From positions 1 through 64,000 of the forward strand of contig JAHLJT010002990.1 of assembly GCA_031308135.1 (NCBI GenBank): 64,000 bases of DNA. The letters run 5' to 3'. The notes under the pieces are model-generated. The model saw only the letters and a list, made by a program, of their open reading frames with translations. It searched no databases and was not told the DNA's origin. The position numbers and the translations under genes were made by a program. Source of the DNA: Acheta domesticus. Lineage: Eukaryota > Arthropoda > Insecta > Orthoptera > Gryllidae. Shown piece after piece: positions 31,334 to 42,600 of this stretch (positions are counted from its first letter, which is position 1; each line of letters begins with the position of its first letter).

Positions 31334-33810
31334 TTACTTTCTCGTCCTTATTTCGTAAAAACAGAAAGTATTGTTACAGTGCGCCGGAAAACGGCGAGCT
31401 TCAATTTGTCTCAGGCCTCTTCGTTCTTCCTGACGTGACACATAAAGTCTATGTACATCAGCTCGAGGGTGGGCGACATGATGCATAGTTAGCAGTTTTC
31501 TGGTTTTTCGATCCATGATGCGGATTTCTTGCTCAGTCCAGTCCACTAGTCCGGAATTGTACTCGACTACAGGCACCGCCAGACTACCAATTGCGGATAT
31601 TTTATCTCTAGAGTTCAGAGTAGACTGCAGGACAAGTCTCACTCTTCTGTAATACTCCTTGCGAATTCTCTCTTTCATTGTGTCGTTCAAGATGGTATCA
31701 CATTCTTCAATGCCCAGATATTTGTAAGTTTTACCTGGCTCAAGATCTTGAATCACAGTGTGCATATCAACTTAAACGCTCTCTGACGTTGTCAGTTTTC
31801 CTCTTTTTAAATTGATTTTTGCACATTTGTCAAGACCAAACTTCATGCAGATGTCATTGCTAAAGTCATTCACAAGAGACAGCATTTGGGAGAGAATCGC
31901 TTCATTCTTAGCAAACATTTTCATATCATCCATGTAAAACAAATGTGATACTGGCCTTTCATCACCATGGAGCTTGTAACCAAAGTCGGCTTGCGACAAC
32001 TGTCTAGATAGTGGGATCAAACTAATGCAAAACAGCAGAGGGGATAGTGAATCTCCTCGAAAAATACCTATGTTAATCTGAATACTTCTGGTTTCTACTG
32101 CTTCCTTTCTGCTCTGCATTAGTAACCTGGAACTCCACGACTTCATGCTAGCCTTGCAAACTTCAATAAGTCTAGGATGAAATCGATAGATCTACAGGGT
32201 CTTCAAAATACAATCGTGTGGTACACTATCAAAGGCTTTTTGGTAGTCAATCCAAGCCATGCTCAAATTTCGTTTTCGTTTACTTTTCACGTTTTCGTTT
32301 CTTTATATCATTCAAGACGACTTTATTTAGTATCAAGATTTCCTTACAGCCATAAGAACCTTTACGACATCCTTTTTGTTCAGCTGGCATTAGATGATTC
32401 TTATCTAGATGTCTGTACATTTTGTCAGCTATGGCTGAAGTTATAACTTTGTACAGTACTGGCCTGTAGTTCTTCGTAAGTAATTGGCCTGTAGTTCTTC
32501 GCCAAAGAGCTGTCTCCCGCTTTGGGTAGCAGATACGTGATGCCGCGTTGTGAGCCATTCCGGGAGTTCCTTTGTATTTTCTAAAATTGTATTAATAGCC
32601 TTTGCTAGATGTAGATATAATGCTGTTAGTTTCTTAATCCAATAAATCTGGATCTTATCAATCCCGGGGGATTTCCCGTTTCCCATCTTCTTAATTACTT
32701 GGAAGAGGTTCTCTTCCGAGAATTCGTGAACATCTTCCACTGTTTCCACAAGTTCATTTGCAGCATCAACTTCAGATTGAAGCCAAGATGCATCTTTGTG
32801 GTAGGATCTGCTCTCTTCCCTGATTGCTGCCCAAAATGCCTCGACATCATCTTTTGAAAGAGTGACAGCATTGCCATTCGGTTTCTGAGTCAGATTGCGA
32901 TAGAATTTCTTCGTGTCTGTTTCAAACAACCGATTCTGCACACGGAAATCTATTCTGAGTTTGTAACGTCTAATTCGTTGAGCCCATTCTTGAATTTTCT
33001 CTTTTAGCTTCTCAACTACCATTAGCTTGCTGGTGTCATTTTCAATTTGGTATTTTTGTTCAACATTGAATATTTTTCGTTGAACTTTAGAGGTGTGCGT
33101 TGATTTAGAAGATGCCTCAGCTAAGAGTGATATTTCGCGCCGGGTGTCGGCTATCCGTTTCATAATTCTCTTCATCCATGGGGGTAAAGAGCTGTTTACT
33201 CTGTTTTGCTTTCCGCCGTCGGTGTTCTTGGCTGGCCCCAAAATTATCTGAGATACTAGATATCTAGTTGCATGTATGATGTGATTGATTTCAGGAATAT
33301 CTAGATCTCTGCCTGGGGTCTCGACCACCTCATTTAAGACAAAATTCACTGTTTCTATCACTCTTTTAGCTTTGGCATTTCGAATATTCTCAACGGTTCG
33401 CGAGATTCAAACGGAAGTTGACTAACTCTTCCTATCTCGCGCCGAAGGAGATTTCACATCATGTCCTTATCGTGTAATTCATTGCCAGATGAATTTTCAC
33501 CACTGACGTGTGTTTCACTGGAAAGAGATGAACCTTCCACAGGGTCAGCATTTTCAAGTTCTACATGTTCGTCATGTGGATTGTTCGAGCGAAATACATA
33601 CTCCGCATTTCTCTCAATGTCAGCAAGTTGTTCTGCTGTGAATTTTCCACTGCTGAGTATGTATCGTCTTTGTTTGGCAAGCTTCTTTGAGTCTAGGGTA
33701 GGTCTCGTATCTGGGTTCCGCTCTCTCCATACCTTGAAAACTTCTATTTCTGAGCCCCCATTTTTCGCTTTTGCATAGTAAAAGCACCACATCACCTCCT
33801 TTAATTCATC
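31334..33810 (-). mobile_element. Non-LTR retrotransposon (R2/NeSL-like reverse transcriptase), decayed
   Basis: Order on the minus strand: N-terminal region with MMWCFYYAKAKNGGSEIEVF and DSKKLAKQRRYILSSGKFT (33454-33795); palm approach with VIKKMGNGKSPGIDKIQIYW and LPEWLTTRH (32441-33361); catalytic core GIFRGDSLSPLLFCISLIPL and HLFYMDDMKMFAKN (31772-32146); thumb KTYKYLGIEECDTI, KERIRKEYYRRVRLVL, VDWTEQEIRIMDRKTRKLL, HPRADVHRLYVSRQEERRGL (31334-31765). The YMDD catalytic motif is intact, but at least three frame breaks and a 24-bp tandem duplication near 32462-32510 make it inactive. The clade is inferred from the thumb motifs, with moderate certainty. Lies in intron 5 of IR copy 2. Confidence 0.85.
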
Positions 33811-34117
33811 CTGGGTCCATCTCTGACGATGGCTACTGCCGGCTCTGGGTCCCTGGGACTAACATCCGTGGGATGGCCAGACGTCGACAAGGTGACATTA
33901 GCTCAGTTTCTGAGCAGGTATGGGACATTGGTAGAACAAGGCACGTTAAGATTCATTACATTGCTTGTTCTATCCATTTTGCTCATTGGTTTGAATTGAA
34001 GATTCGCAGGACGCAAGTTCGAGTTCACAGACCACACTTAACCCTCGGGTTGTTTCCTGCCATCCGTTACTGCGACCCACAGTGGCCTCGGGACATCCCC
34101 CCGCAGGGGCCAGCAAG

Positions 34118-34177
<60 letters not shown>

Positions 34178-34178
34178 C
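34118..34178. repeat. (ATT)n microsatellite
   Basis: About 20 uninterrupted ATT units. It directly borders the 5' side of the retrotransposon-related sequence to its left. A shorter (ATT)n run is near 35057-35085. Confidence 0.95.
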
Positions 34179-34179
34179 T

Positions 34180-35054
34180 TATATATTATTTTTCAAAGGG
34201 ATGTTTGGTCTTTTCAATAAATTGGGCGACATACGAAACCGATCTGTATAAAGAAGCAATGGATTGAAAAATCGTGTTTCCTTTCACCTGCACATGTGAC
34301 ATTCGTATTGAAAAAGGGCGTTAAAAATACCTAAATATTAAAATTAAAAAAGTAGTAATTCGGGATCTGTAATATCTGGTTGCCGCGCGATCTATCGGAA
34401 GAAAATTACACTCGGACGGTGGCGGGAAATGCAATCTCAAGCATTTTTGTTTGTTTCAATTTAGTGTAGGTTGTGTAAGCACGGGAACGTGATTTTCTAC
34501 ATTGAATAGAAATCTTGAAATATGAGAGGTTAGTGATCTTAGTGAGGTTAGGTTGTTTATAATGCTGGAATACAAAAAAAGAATTTAAGCAGAAAACAGT
34601 TTGGTTATTTGACTAACCGTGCGATTTAATCGCACGGGATCTCACTAGTTATTATTATTATTTAGATATGTAGATGGAACGATTAAATATATATGGAGCG
34701 TATATACCATATAGGATCAATCTAGGTTGATTCCAGGAAATAAAACTTTTGTATTATATACATTTATTGTGAGCTCGACGTTTCGCACATTGAGCATGTA
34801 CCTTGTCAAGAGCAACACAAGTATAGAAAGGTTGAAAATGGCGAAGACAATGCAAATTGATATAATAACCAAGGAATAAAAAATTATTGAAATCAATATT
34901 TACATTTGTTGTTATATGAGAGCACAACATTACAATGAGAAGTCATGAAAAAACGTTGAATGTTGTCAAACTTAGTGGTTATAATACGGATATACCACAT
35001 ACGTATCGACTACATATTATCAGGATCAACAGGAAGAACTAACAACAATTTCAA

Positions 35055-35089
<35 letters not shown>

Positions 35090-35636
35090 ATTCGTTCACA
35101 TTATATGTATGAAATGTGTACCTTTACATGTAATACAATAATGCGGAGCAGTTGGAATCAATATGATAAGTCTGAGCTGTTGCGGCACCCTTGCCTTCGA
35201 AAGCAATGAAAGCCATCGATATCGAATCGAGGGACCTCAATGATCGGCAATCACAATAGAAAAGTTCTCGTAGTGTTGCTTGTCTATGACAACCAGTATC
35301 TCAGGTAAATAAGAATTAAAGATCAGGAAGACGTCCTTACAAATACATTTCACAAAGATGAAATTCCCAGCACTCTGTAGTTGTACCCTGTTGTTTCAGA
35401 AGGTGAACGTCTATGTCAGGATCCAAAGTAAATTGTAATCCATCCGCTATAACATCAATAACAAGTTATTTTTCACATTTACCGATTGCTGGATATGAAA
35501 ATGCTAACATGATTAATATTCAATTCTACAGCTTTTTGCAATCCTATTAATAACTGTGATAAAGTCATATTAACACATGTTGAGGCTGCGAATATATACT
35601 TCGGTTTTTCTTTCTAGGCGCACGGGGGGGTGTCAA
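34180..35636. other. Intronic region with few landmarks
   Basis: Contains a perfect 9-bp-stem hairpin at 34617-34637 (CCGTGCGAT, loop TTA, inverse) and GACGTTTCGCACATTGAGCA near 34778, a type of sequence seen in insect retroelement tails. No coding sequence recognised. Confidence 0.35.
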
Positions 35637-35755
35637 TAAAATGGAATATCTCACGGTATTTCGCGTCGTTCTCGCTTGTGCCGCTAGGAGTCGCATGAAC
35701 GCGACTGTATCGAGCAGTGCTGGCGATCATGCGATCCTGGCGATCATGCTGGGGA
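35637..35755. repeat. MITE family A, partial copy 3
   Basis: One arm only: ATGGAATATCTCACGGTATT, TCGCGTCGTTCTCGC and AGGAGTCGCATGAACGCGAC align with the inner arms of the MITE at 5023-5279. Confidence 0.6.
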
Positions 35756-35759
35756 GACT

Positions 35760-36527
35760 TATTTTGTTCGTTTTTCGGGCATACGCATACCGAGGTGCAA
35801 AACACTGTTTTGGCGCGTCTTACAATATACTGCTTGTTTTTAGAGAGTATAGCTCTGAACGCTACCAGCACGGAGTTCAAATTCTACTCTCGCGTCAGTC
35901 GGTACACACGTGTTTACTATTTCCATACAGACTAATCAAACGACTGGGAAACCACTGCTGTCGCGCTGCTCTGATTTTTCAAATAATGATTCCGTTGCGT
36001 CTATAACGGAACCAAGCACATTCTGGGAATTGGCTACCATGGCCAATTCCACAATTCCAATTCCCTGTTTGTCAAATGACGGCTGACAGGTGGCGCGCCG
36101 ATCGGGCATTCTGGGAACTCGTTGAACTGTTGCAAAGCATTTGAGGCTTCCGAAGAATATCATCGGAAAAATGAATTCCCTCATTGGAGAGTCAGCCCGC
36201 GGTTTGGGGGGAAATATCCCGAGTGCGCCACGTTTGAAATGTATGTTCTGTGCTGATAATTAGCGCCAAGATTGTTATAAATAATTTAATTCCACGAATG
36301 GCGCCAAATTTCGATCAATTTGGCCGCTCACATGCCACCAATAACATCTTGGAAATGTGGATAGAATTGTATGTATTGTGGAATATTATGTTTTGAACTG
36401 TTAATTTCAACCAACTTTTTCAAAAAAAATATGAATTTTTTATCAATATTTTACTTACAATTTAACATTTTGGTTTTCATTACGTACATCTGTATTAGTT
36501 ATCTCAAATCACTTTTTGTTGCCCCAG
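35760..36527 (+). other. End of intron 5 of IR copy 2
   Basis: No element recognised. Ends in the acceptor TTGCCCCAG at 36527. Confidence 0.4.
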
Positions 36528-36975
36528 GAACTGGCCATGGTCTGAAATACTGAAACTGCTCATAATGGAAATGGAGGAATCAGGACTCATCCGCAAATGG
36601 CAGGATGATTTCAACAGAACATTTGCTATGCTCGGTTATTTTCCGAGATTTACACAACAGGATTCCGATGACAATGTGGAATTAAAGAAGTTTACGGTCA
36701 AAGACATCTGCAGCTGCTGTGCGCAGGCCTTTCGGCGTCTGCGCTGCTCTTCTGCGCAGAGCTGTGGCGCGGCCACGGAGCGGGCGAGCGTCTACGCAGA
36801 CGCAGTCGACGCGTGCGCGCGCAGCTGCGCAGAGGCTGGCGCAGAACGGGCGCTGGGCTGCGCCGAGCGGGTGCGCAGATGCGGAAGGTGTGCGGTCGGC
36901 GCTCGAGAGCAGCGCTGCCTCGTGGCGCCACACGGAACTAATTGCCTGCGCGCGTTGGAGAGCGGAGGCGCCTGA
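36528..36975 (+). CDS. IR copy 2, exon 6, last helix out of frame
   Basis: NWPWSEILKLLIMEMEESGL, IRKWQDDFNRTFAMLGYFPR, then DSDDNVELKKFTVKDI. Where copy 1 has GACGTCGCGGGACATCTGCA, this copy has GACATCTGCA: ten bases fewer. The following DNA is nearly identical to copy 1, but it is now read in another frame as a Cys/Ala/Arg-rich tail without a membrane helix, ending at 36975. Confidence 0.65.
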
Positions 36976-37132
36976 TTGGCCGGCGACCGCCCTGGGCACA
37001 TCCCGCGCTTTCAGTCGCTGCGATTGGTTCGCTATCATTGCAGTCATTCGACTGACTCAACGTCCAGTGCAGAAAAACACCACAATATGTAGCACTTCAT
37101 TGTTTTAATGCATATTGAGTGTAAATAATGAC

Positions 37133-38396
37133 TAAGCTGCGGATTTATAGGCACGAAAAACTGTAAAAATAGGCACGCAAAACAGGCACTTAAAATGTAA
37201 AATAGGCATTGAAAAACGTAAAATAGGCATTTAAAACGCATTATATTTTTTATCCATATACATGTTCTTGAGTAGAAAGTTTCTGAAGTAATCATATTGT
37301 TACCTTTATGGAATGTTAGCTTTCATCATTGTTCTGACGAACACTCTTACAAATCCGTTCTTTCATTGTTCGACACTTCGAAAGAAAAAAAGAGGATGAT
37401 TCGCAGTAGCTACCTTTTTGCTTTTCATTAATTTCATAAATACTGCACAGTATGATCTTCTTTCTCACATTTAATTTGAACATAAGTGAAAATATTGTAC
37501 GATATGTTTTAATCGCCATGCATAACACAAATGTAACTAGTGGAGTTACAACAGCACATACGTTCTCCCATTATATCTAAAAATTTCAAATTTGCAATTT
37601 TCAAAAATTCAGAGTTCAACAAAAAGGAGACCTGCCCCATTCTTTTAAGTGTCCATTCCATTAAGTATCCATGGAAAACAATTCAAGCAAATATTTGTAA
37701 TGATTTTTGAGAATTATTTTTATAATTTGCGTGAAGCAAAAATTCCGCAATAACCACTAGTTTAAAAAAATTATACATATTTCTTCTCAAATATCTGCTT
37801 TTCGAAAACATATTTCATTTAAGACAGAAAGCTCTATATTCAATACTGTACTTTTGCAATGTTACCTTTTTACAATTTTCGAAAATACACGGTTCCCGAA
37901 AAATTGAACAGTTACTAATTTTTATATCGTTCTTTGATTCATACGAGCAGAACATTCAAGAAAATATTTGGAGCAGTTTTTGAGTAAAAAATTGTTTAAA
38001 ATTTCGAAGCAAAAAATAATCACATGACTACCACAAGCAATTTTGCGCGTGTTTCGTAACACGAAATACCCGCACATTGGTGGCAGTAAAACGGAACATA
38101 GATTTGTTCATAGTTGTTCGATTTCTCTGGAATCTGCAGGATAAAAACAAAAAAAAAACAAAAAAAAACTACTTTAAAAAAAATTGATTAATTGTAATTG
38201 AATTTTCAACAATAAATACGAGAATAGGCAACATTTAGACATTTCAACACAAAATAGACATTTATTAGTGAAATAGGCATTATAGGCACTATGAAATTTG
38301 CGTGTAATGCTTCGAACGCCTCATTATAAGTACCCTAAAATATTGCGTTTTCCACAGAAGGAAAAATTAGGCAAATAGGCAAAAATCTGCAGCTTA
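37133..38396. mobile_element. TIR DNA element, 1.26 kb, non-coding
   Basis: Left end TAAGCTGCGGATTTATAGGC, right end inverted TAAGCTGCAGATTTTTGCCT. Inside both ends the motif AATAGGCA/TAGGCAC is repeated many times. AT-rich interior without a transposase. The superfamily cannot be decided; the target duplication is at most TA/TAA. Confidence 0.6.
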
Positions 38397-38529
38397 ATTA
38401 AGTTGAGATAAAAGTAGTGAAGGCAACATATAACGGAATGGCATCAAATAACGGAATGAAAAAGAACTGAATGCAACTAGTACACGTTTTTGTTAATGTT
38501 GAGTTGTTACTGAGCACTGAATCGTCAAC

Positions 38530-38865
38530 GATGGTGTGACGGTTAGCGTACCGGACTGTCATACCCAAGTTCGCGGGTTCAAACCCGATCGAAGCCATGG
38601 ATTTTTTAAGAGCGAAAAATCCTTCGTACGCCTTCCGCGGAGGGGAAGTAAAGCCGGCTGGCCCATGTTAGTAGATTTACTTGCATTTAAAAGATCCTCA
38701 AGCCTAAATGAAGCCTCTGAGCTAAATTCAAATCGCCTGTTTCGTCGCCCGAGAAAATACCTTCTTTCTCCGCTAGGTGAAAGGAGCGTAGCGAAATTTG
38801 CGTGGTCAGACGGAAGAGCGGGCCTGATGGCCCGAGTCTCGCCACGTAAAATAAGGCATTAACTG
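38530..38865 (+). repeat. tRNA-derived SINE, family D
   Basis: A-box-like TGACGGTTAGCG at 38537 and B box GGTTCAAACCC at 38576 are spaced about as in a tRNA gene. The body continues through GGCCTGATGGCCCGAGTCTC to about 38865. A different family from SINE B. Similar structure to a tRNA-Asp/Val-type head but too diverged to be a tRNA. Confidence 0.65.
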
Positions 38866-40370
38866 TTCATTATTGTAACAATAGCACTTCATGAACACAC
38901 GCTTTTTGTTATGTCGAATGGATATTGAGTTATCACTTGAGCTGTGGACTTCGCTTTTAATCACGATTAAAGATGCATCCATGAACTAGAGAAGAATTGA
39001 TTTTATTCTTCCACAACCACTCCCGCATTCCTGCCGAATGAAATCCTGCAAAACCGTTCTGAAAGCCTTTCACGCACGTCCATCTCCTTTGTCTGGCCTC
39101 GCAGGTCTTAATTTCGGTGCCTTTAAAATGGCAGATGACATTAGGTCACTGTTGCACCTCCTGCCTTATAAAATGAATCTTTGTAATTAATTCGCGAACG
39201 TCCTTCTCAACGGAGCTCGTGGCCTCACAAATATGCTTACTACTGTTAAAAGATTCATTTTACAACACAGGAGGTGTAACAGTGTAACCTAATATCATCG
39301 GCCACTTTAAACTTATGGTGCTCCAACAGCACTTACTTTCCCGTATTAGAGGAAATAGCTACGTAGTACTGAAATATTGCACTTTATGCGCTACTAACAT
39401 CTTAGCTATTATTAGAAAACGTCCAATTCAACGAGGGAGCGAACAACTCACTGTTTCCATCGCAGTGTTGTCAGAACTATTGAATTCTACAACTGCACAA
39501 TAATAGAATATTTAACAATAATAATATTAATATATAATAATAGAACTGCACAATAAACAATTATAGATTTTTAAATAGACCAAGACGCTGTCAACACTGT
39601 TCTCGGGCGAAAAAATTGACTTACTATTAGCAAAAAAGGACAATTGGAAAATAGCCGGGGTGTATCCAACTTTGGACCATAGTATATTTTCAAAAGCATA
39701 TTCAAGCTCTTTCAACTCATTCCTATGTAGTTGATTGAGCAAGTAGAAAATAAATGAAATTTTCTGAAGGTTTATCTTTTAGAATTAGCATTTCGTTTTT
39801 ATTATTATTTTTAATTTCTTACGAGCAATCGTTAGCTGCCAGATTATTAGAATACAAAGTTTTGTAAACCTGTATTGGAAAAAGAAGCCTGATATCCGGG
39901 ACTATATAGAAATGCAATCCATAGGGCCATGATTAGAGAAGCGTATTTTAAAACCATGCAACAAATACTATACTCACTACAAATGGTACACCATTTGGTG
40001 CGAAAACTAAATATTTTCATGCAAATATCAACATAAATTAGACAATTATAACTAGTTTCATGCAGCTCCATCAGGTCACAACTATCACACGCAAGTCACA
40101 GATATTCGCGAACGCAAAGTGAATTTCATTGTTGCAGAACCTGCTTTGTCGCTATTCTGAGAGCTATTTATTTTTTTTACTTTTTATTTCAAATATTTCA
40201 AAACAAACAATTTCTAAAATATTAATGTGTAAATGTATAACAAAACGATGAATGTAAGAAACGAACATATAAATAATATACAAAATTGCAAATTCTAATT
40301 TACGACGCATCCAGCTGTCCGAAGGGCAGTAAATTTACAGCGAGCTATTATATTTGTCACAAAATTATAA
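38866..40370. other. AT-rich intergenic region
   Basis: No coding sequence or repeat recognised. A pair of short similar segments (TTTATAAAATGAATC near 39170 and the inverse near 39250) suggests another small palindromic element. Confidence 0.3.
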
Positions 40371-41040
40371 AAAAACCACACGTATTTTGAAAAAATTCAG
40401 CATGACCTAATTTGAAGATGTAGTTTTGATAAATACATTTAATTGAGAAAAAAAATGTATTTTTAAAATTGTAGTAGTATAAAAACGACGAAAACGAAGC
40501 GCAGTCAATTCCGAGCTGGCTATTATGTTTGTCAGGAAATTATAGAAAAACTACTCATATTTTCAAAAAATTCAACATGACTTATTTGAAGATCTGTTTT
40601 TGATTAGCATATTTCATTAAGAAAAACCATCGTGTCTTCACAATTGTAGTTGTAGAAAGACCCCAATTTTTTTAAATTATTTAAAACTTTTGCAAAATCA
40701 GGCATTTCAACGAACATGAAACCTGCACCATTCTCTTAAGCTTCCTTTATGCTATCTAATGCAATTTAATCAAAAAACGTTGTGCGGTTTTTAAGAAAAA
40801 ATGGTTTAAAGAAAATAAAAATTGTCTGACCAATTTTTCGAAAAAAATACTTCTTTTTGAAACATTGAACACGATCTTATTTGAAGACCTGCTTTTTATA
40901 AACACATTTCATTACGAACAAAAATTGTAGCTTCATAACTGTAGTTGCAGGAAGATGCCAAAAAAATTTGAATTTTTTCAATTTTCGAAAAATCAGAGTT
41001 TTCAACCAACATAAGACCTACGCCATTCTGTTAAATGATC
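40370..41040. repeat. Diverged tandem repeat, three units
   Basis: Three units share, in order, ATTTGAAGA(T/C)(C/G)TG, AAATACATTT or ACACATTTCATTA, and TTGTAGTTG(T/C)AG(G/A)AAGA. A further segment ATTCAGAGTTCAAC.AA.. AGACCTGCCCCATTCT near 37600-37660 matches the ends of these units, so the family also occurs inside the element at 37133-38396. Confidence 0.5.
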
Positions 41041-41068
41041 TTCAGACTGTCCTACAACAAAATTTAGT

Positions 41069-41460
41069 CAAAATTTTGGGCGCCATTTTTTTGAAAAGTT
41101 TGAAAATGTCCCCAGGGGCTTCGTGTTAAGTATCCTCCAAAATTAAAATATCGGTTTTAAATTCAAGGGGCCGCGAGATCATTTAGATCGATCGGGGAAT
41201 ATCAATGTTAGAGAAAATCGGGTTGAACGGGTTTAGTCACTAGCGTTGTTCACAGACAGACGTTATGCTTTTTCGGTACCAAGGACCCACAAAATAGGGA
41301 TTATGGCTGCACCACGTATTAGATTTTTTTCTTCTTAATTTAGCAACTGGATTTATCCAGTTTTTCGTTACCAGGGCCCTGTAATAAACGTTTTTCGGCC
41401 GCAAATCCGCCGTTTTTTCGCGTAGCATTACTATACGTACGTATAGTATAGGGAAAGCAA
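41069..41460 (+). repeat. Dispersed repeat family C, copy 2
   Basis: Same ordered blocks as copy 1, ending ATACGTACGTATAGTATAGG. Faces copy 3 (41810-42285), forming a large inverted pair. Confidence 0.75.
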
Positions 41461-41809
41461 AAATCAAAGTATAAATTTCTACACGATGTGAATTCCATCT
41501 TGAAATCTAGCTGGCTCGAGGGCGCGTTGAATACGAGAATAGGTGGCATCAAGGGGGGGGGGCACTAATAAAGAGGCGGCGTGGGATCTTGGACGAGAAA
41601 CAAGTTTCAGTGACAAAACGTACGCGAATGACATAAATTAATGATACGAGAAAATAAAGGATAATTTCCCGTTACCTCATAACCTCGATTAAGTTGTAAT
41701 CTCTATTAACTAATTTTTGAAACTGTTAGTGGCCGCTTACGATTTTTTTCACCCGATAAAGGGCCTTGGGTGGACATCAGCATCTCCACGATCCTGACTA
41801 ATACATTTT

Positions 41810-42285
41810 TACTTTCCCGTATACATACGTATATACAGAGTATGGGAGAATGTATGGAGTATATGTAGTATAGGGAAAGTTATGTAATGCCGCGCGAAAA
41901 ACGGCGCTTTTTCGGCAGAAAAATTAATACCTGGGCCCTGATAACGAAAAAGTGGATGAATCCAGTTGCTATTTAGCAACATGATTTATCCACATTTTCC
42001 ATCTCAATTTTAAGAAAAAAATCCCCTAACATGTGGTGCAGCCAGAATCCGTTTCCTTGATACCGAAAACCCAATTGACGGCAAAGCATCTGTGCGTCCG
42101 TCTGTCCAGTGTATGAGAACAGCACTAGCGTCTAAGCAATGCGGAGAAGTTTCTGCAAATTGAAAAAATCCCTGTCCATCTGGCCTGAGTCGAAGCTCCA
42201 CGATTTTGAAAAACATTCATTAATTTTTGGGGGTACTTTACGTAATGTCCCCCGGGCATTTTCAAAATTTTCCCCCAAACGGGTT
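41810..42285 (-). repeat. Dispersed repeat family C, copy 3 (inverted)
   Basis: Inverse of the block order in copy 2: TACGTATATACAGAG end, CGCGCGAAAAACGGCG, GGGCCCTGATAACGAAAAAG, CGTCCGTCTGTCCAGTG. Confidence 0.75.
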
Positions 42286-42600
42286 TTCTTTAAATTTCTT
42301 GTGTCACATAAAGAATATTTGTCTGTATTTGGAAAATATATGTATTCAGTAAACGCCATGGGCATGAGCTATTCGGGTCACGGTGACGCAGTGCAGACGG
42401 GTGTTTGCGGTCGGCCTGCTGACTACTCAGCAACCAAAGAATGGAGTGCAGTCAGCAGAAAGCGACCTGGGCGCTGTCTGAGGTGTTTTGCAACAGATCT
42501 GCAACTGAAACGACCCGCACTTCGACATCAGCGTCACGTGACCCGTGCTCATATAATCCCATGCGCCCCTAGAAACCGGTTTCTTTTAAGCTTTGGGCCG

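Larger units (their letters stand above)
12160..36975 (+). pseudogene. Divergent ionotropic receptor (IR), copy 2, six exons over 25 kb
   Basis: Paralogue of the gene at 4002-9872, same exon number and splice phases. Exons: 12160-12552, 12652-13231, 23481-23745, 29240-29671, 30111-30445, 36528 to about 36975. Expected product near 790 residues: signal peptide, short N-terminal region, S1, TM1, pore loop, TM2, S2, last helix. Introns 2, 3 and 5 are swollen by transposons. Exons 1, 3, 4 and 5 are open. Exon 2 lacks one base near 12920, and exon 6 lacks ten bases near 36709 relative to copy 1, which throws the last helix out of frame. As written it cannot make a complete receptor; if the indels were sequence errors the gene would be nearly intact. 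Confidence 0.75.

Noticed and set aside
38536..38586. Possible tRNA gene (A and B box spacing)
   Set aside because: Cannot be folded into a cloverleaf with a proper acceptor stem by eye; continues into a longer SINE body.
42360..42600. GC-richer block as possible exon
   Set aside because: An open frame spans it, but no splice sites, motif or similarity to other parts of the window were seen.
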